In this document: positions 61,028 to 63,691 of the stretch, one piece after another
Layout of the letters: every line of letters starts with the position of its first letter
Position numbering within the stretch: the stretch's first letter is position 1
NCBI GenBank assembly: GCA_017554445.1
Contig: JAFZIJ010000090.1
Location: 1 to 63,691, forward strand
DNA from: Victivallales bacterium
GTDB lineage: Bacteria; Verrucomicrobiota; Lentisphaeria; Oligosphaerales; Oligosphaeraceae
DNA: 63,691 bases
Direction: 5' to 3'
Notes under the pieces: model-generated
Told to the model about the DNA's origin: nothing
Database searches by the model: none
What the model saw: only the letters and a program-made list of their open reading frames with translations
Position numbers and translations under genes: made by a program

Positions 61028-61066
61028 TCCGTCCCTTCTGTCTCTTTCGTCCCTTTTGTCCCTTCC
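61028..61066 (-). repeat. Four GGGAC nonamers after the dus stop codon
   Basis: On minus, right after the TAG, four nonamers of the GGGACAAAA/GGGACGAAA family run to 61028. Word order is nearly the same as in the array at 56828-56863. Confidence 0.85.
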
Positions 61067-62050
61067 CTATACATCCTGCAACGTCGCGTCAGCAGAAATG
61101 CCCAATCGTTCATCCGCAGCCTTGTCAGTGGCGATGGACGCTAGAATCTGTTCGAAGTCATTCCAACTCACCATCTTGCAAATCGGATTCTTCAATGCCC
61201 GATGATAGCCGCGGCCGCGCATATAGGCCAAGATAATTTTCCGTCCATCCACCATCGCCTGCTGTTCGCCATACAAATCGACCATTCCCGCGAGATGTTC
61301 GCGAATCGCGTCGCAGATTTCGCCATGCGTCGGAATGTATTCCGTTCCATCTGCCAGCGATTTGAAAATCCATGGATTGCCGATGGCTCCGCGCGCCACC
61401 ATGAGACGTTTGCATCCCGTCCCATCCTGCAACGCTTTCGCGCTGCGGACGCCAAAAATGCCGCCATTCGCCGTCACGGGAATATGCAACGCCCCCCGCA
61501 CCGCCTTGATGACATCCATCGCCACAGGCCCCGAATAGACACGGCAGGCCAACCGCCCATGAATCGCAATCGCATCGACACCAAGCGATTCCAACTTTTC
61601 ACAGAATCGTACTGTCGGCTCCGGATCACGGTCGTCCAGAATACGAATTTTGACGCTGAACGGCTTGTGGATCAGATCACGTAGCAATCTGACGCATTCC
61701 AACGCATGTTCCGGCGTTTTCAGCAACGCCGCTCCGGCGTTGCGCTGCACGACCTTCCGAACAGGACAGCCCATGTTGAAATCGACACAATCATAGTCCA
61801 TCACGTCCAGCATGGGAGCCGCCTTTTCCAGCAAATCCAGCCGACTGCCCATCAGTTGCACGCCGAGCCATGGTTCGTCGTCGCCACGGGCCAGAATATG
61901 CGAATTCTCCGGATTGCCGAAGATAAGCGCGCCCGCATCGATCAACGCCGTGTAGGCCTGATCCATGCCCTGCTTCCAGCACATGCGGCGAAACGGCAGA
62001 TCCGTATAGCCCGCCAGCGGGGCCAAGACATACATTGTTCTGGCTTCCAT
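61067..62050 (-). CDS. tRNA-dihydrouridine synthase
   Basis: A 327-residue FMN enzyme that reduces uridines in the tRNA D-loop. YVLAPLAGYTDLPFRRMC, VQLMGSRLDLLEKAA, DCVDFNMGCPVRKVVQRNAGAALL (catalytic Cys) and IAIHGRLACRVYSG, then TANGGI and VARGAIGNPWIF, are the family pattern. The exact subfamily (DusA, B or C) is not clear. I use the ATG at 62050 with GGAAG upstream. It is followed on minus by a nonamer array, then the SRP RNA gene. Confidence 0.92.
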   Translation of the reverse strand: MEARTMYVLAPLAGYTDLPFRRMCWKQGMDQAYTALIDAGALIFGNPENSHILARGDDEPWLGVQLMGSRLDLLEKAAPMLDVMDYDCVDFNMGCPVRKVVQRNAGAALLKTPEHALECVRLLRDLIHKPFSVKIRILDDRDPEPTVRFCEKLESLGVDAIAIHGRLACRVYSGPVAMDVIKAVRGALHIPVTANGGIFGVRSAKALQDGTGCKRLMVARGAIGNPWIFKSLADGTEYIPTHGEICDAIREHLAGMVDLYGEQQAMVDGRKIILAYMRGRGYHRALKNPICKMVSWNDFEQILASIATDKAADERLGISADATLQDV

Positions 62051-62076
62051 GGTGTTATCTTCCAAAATCTTCAGAC

Positions 62077-62108
62077 AAAAAAAAGAGCCATGGAATTCTC
62101 CATGGCTC
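62077..62108 (-). terminator. Terminator after secY
   Basis: GAGCCATGGA (62085-62094) and TCCATGGCTC (62099-62108) form a 10-bp stem with a 4-nt loop and T8 on minus. It ends the ribosomal-protein operon. Confidence 0.92.
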
Positions 62109-62127
62109 ATATCATCATCAAGCTACC

Positions 62128-63495
62128 TTAGCGGCGGCTACGGAGATGGCCTTTCTCCATGAAACCGTCATAGTGACGGGAGAGGAGGTAGCCTTCTATC
62201 TGCCGCATCGTGTCCAGCGAGACGCCGACGATGATCAGCAGGCTTGTGCCGCCGAAGAACTGCGCGATCAACGGCTGGATGCCCATGCCGCGGCTGAGAA
62301 GCATCGGCAGGACCGCCAGAACCGTCAGGAAGACGGCGCCAGCCAGCGTGATGCGCGTCATGGCGTGGTCAAGGAACGCGGCCGTGTCATTACCAGGGCG
62401 AATGCCCGGGATGTAGCCGCCGTTTTTCTGTAGATCGTCCGAAATCTTGATGGGATTGAACTGGTTCGCAACCCAGAAGAAGGAGAACAACAGAATCATC
62501 AGACCGTAGAGGATGATGTAGCCGACGCTGCCGTAGGCAATCAGCGGGGCGATCCATTTGACAATCGTCCAGTTCGCCGGCAGATAGCGCATCAGCATCA
62601 TCGGGAACGAAAGAATCGCGCCCGCGAAGATGATCGGCATGACACCGGAGTAGTTCACACGCAACGGCAGATAGCTCGTCTGAGCCGCCGTCGTGCCGCC
62701 GATGCTCGAAATACGGCGTGCCGCATAGCGAATCGGCACGCGGCGTAGAGCCTGCGTCAACGCGACAGTCGCCGCGCAGACGATGAAGAACATGACCAAC
62801 AGGATCAGCAGATGGATGACCGTCAGCTGGTTGTCACCTGTCGCCGCACCACCGAAGACCTGCTTGTACAAGCTGTCCAGAGCCAGCGGCAGACGTGCGA
62901 TGATGTTGACCGTGATGATCAGTGAGGCACCGTTGCCGATGCCATGCTCCGTGATCATTTCGCCGAGCCACATCACCAGCATGGCGCCGGCCGTCAGCGT
63001 GATGACCGTCGAAATCACAAACCAGAAGCCGGGATTGATGACGACGGGAATGTCGCCGGCCGACAAACCGATGCGGCGCGGGTTGCTCATGGCGGACGCG
63101 AACATCACGCCCTGGATGATACAAATCGCCAACGTCACATAGCGCATGATCTGGTTGTATTTCTGATGGCCGCTCTCGCCTTCGCGCATCATGCGCTCCA
63201 ATGGCGGGAGAACAGGCGTCATCAACTGAAGAATAATGGATGCCGAAATGTACGGCATGATGCCCAGGGCCCCGACGGCGAACTGCTCAAGCGCGCCGCC
63301 GCTGAACAAATCCAACAGGTCCATGACACCGCCTTCGCCTTTGTTGGCGCTGAAGACGGCCTTCAAACCGGCGGGATTCACTCCCGGGCATGGGATCATG
63401 CTCGCCAGACGGCACAAGGCTATGATTCCGAATGTGAAAAGCAAACGCTTCTTCAGTTCCGGAATCCTCAGGCAATTCTTATATGCTGAAATCAT
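62128..63495 (-). CDS. secY: Protein translocase subunit SecY
   Basis: A 455-residue, ten-span channel protein of the Sec translocon. The start AYKNCLRIPELKKRLLFTFG, LFSGGALEQFAVGALGIMPYI (plug and span 2), GEMITEHGIGNGASLIIT, the loop VRRVPIRYAAR-type segment, PLRVNYSGVMPIIFAGAI and the C-terminal RSRR are typical. AAGGA precedes the ATG at 63495. The gene follows a gene that is probably rplO, as in the spc operon, and it is closed by a strong terminator, so no map or adk gene follows. Confidence 0.96.
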   Translation of the reverse strand: MISAYKNCLRIPELKKRLLFTFGIIALCRLASMIPCPGVNPAGLKAVFSANKGEGGVMDLLDLFSGGALEQFAVGALGIMPYISASIILQLMTPVLPPLERMMREGESGHQKYNQIMRYVTLAICIIQGVMFASAMSNPRRIGLSAGDIPVVINPGFWFVISTVITLTAGAMLVMWLGEMITEHGIGNGASLIITVNIIARLPLALDSLYKQVFGGAATGDNQLTVIHLLILLVMFFIVCAATVALTQALRRVPIRYAARRISSIGGTTAAQTSYLPLRVNYSGVMPIIFAGAILSFPMMLMRYLPANWTIVKWIAPLIAYGSVGYIILYGLMILLFSFFWVANQFNPIKISDDLQKNGGYIPGIRPGNDTAAFLDHAMTRITLAGAVFLTVLAVLPMLLSRGMGIQPLIAQFFGGTSLLIIVGVSLDTMRQIEGYLLSRHYDGFMEKGHLRSRR

Positions 63496-63607
63496 TTTCG
63501 ATTCCTTGTCCGTTTGTGCCCAAAGGCGGAAAGCAGGAGACGGCATCGCCGCGCCCCGTTCCCGCCTTCAGCGTCTTGACTCATTGACAGGACTTTCGCG
63601 TTTGCGA

Positions 63608-63691
63608 TCAGTCCTTCTTGGCCTCGGCCGCGGCGGCTGCCTTACGGGCGGCACGACGTTCCATTTCGTTGTAAACGGGATGCTCGATCAC
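63608..63691 (-). CDS. rplO: Probable C-terminus of ribosomal protein L15 (5' end outside window)
   Basis: On minus the open frame enters from the right edge and ends with TGA at 63608-63610. The 27 residues seen read VIEHPVYNEMERRAARK and an Ala/Lys-rich tail. The position just before secY and the basic tail suggest L15, but these residues alone are not diagnostic and another gene of the operon is possible. The tail is an Ala-rich extension not normal for short L15. Confidence 0.55.
   Translation of the reverse strand: MIEHPVYNEMERRAARKAAAAAEAKKD

Overview
The window is about 63.7 kb of a bacterial chromosome of roughly 50-57% G+C that is almost wholly coding. I infer a member of the Lentisphaerota/Victivallales (PVC superphylum), probably a glycan user from a gut or similar habitat. 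The signs are two pseudopilin genes of the FTLIELLVV type ending in an H-x9-DG motif, several secreted or cytoplasmic glycan-processing proteins (sialidase folds, a PL22-like lyase, a large glycosidase, L-fucose isomerase), and an archaeal-type aspartyl-tRNA synthetase beside GlnRS. This placement rests on sequence character and not on a database search.

Layout. 1-4.7 kb: 3' end of an EF-G-type GTPase, then glnS (fused to a tRNA-binding OB domain), a metallo-hydrolase and trpS. 4.7-9.8 kb: PL22-like propeller, a membrane glycosyltransferase of different composition, a TPM protein and a sialidase-like protein. 9.9-13.7 kb (minus): rpsP-khpA-trmD-rplS-rnhB-pcnB, without rimM. 13.9-18.6 kb (minus): a two-repeat acidic protein, then a ROK-like kinase, a nucleotidyltransferase, KDPG aldolase and a PHP phosphatase. 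18.7-24.4 kb: secreted protein, GT2, sugar isomerase/epimerase, Gfo/Idh/MocA oxidoreductase and a 2-hydroxyacid dehydrogenase. 24.6-34.1 kb: purD, lactonase, fucI, a 952-residue glycosidase and an FAD oxidoreductase. 34.2-41.2 kb: PrsW protease, two YbjQ proteins, a histidine phosphatase, a SprT-DUF2786 protein, a degenerate ADP-ribosylglycohydrolase and a sialidase. 41.3-46.4 kb: aspS, hisS, HU and two tandem pseudopilins. 46.6-53.8 kb: rhomboid, xseB, xseA, zinc-ribbon proteins, pyrD and a duplicated secreted protein. 54.1-63.7 kb: aminotransferase, ung, CPBP protease, lipoprotein, xer recombinase, recR, dnaX, SRP RNA, dus, secY and the end of a gene that is probably rplO.

The most unusual feature lies between the genes. 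At least thirteen gaps hold imperfect tandem arrays of short words, mostly of period 7 or 9 bp and from several unrelated word families. In most cases they begin inside or within a few bases of a stop codon, read in the direction of the gene just ended, and often fill the gap to the next start. Some carry a small GC hairpin directly after the stop codon. Period 7 rotates an embedded TAA or TAG through all three frames, whereas period 9 keeps one frame. Longer relatives (a 52-bp triplicate and a GGCGGGGACGCCG palindrome) fill adjacent gaps, and the latter core also occurs inside a coding sequence as an in-frame 11-residue repeat. I regard this family of stop-codon-anchored arrays as the best candidate for an undescribed system.
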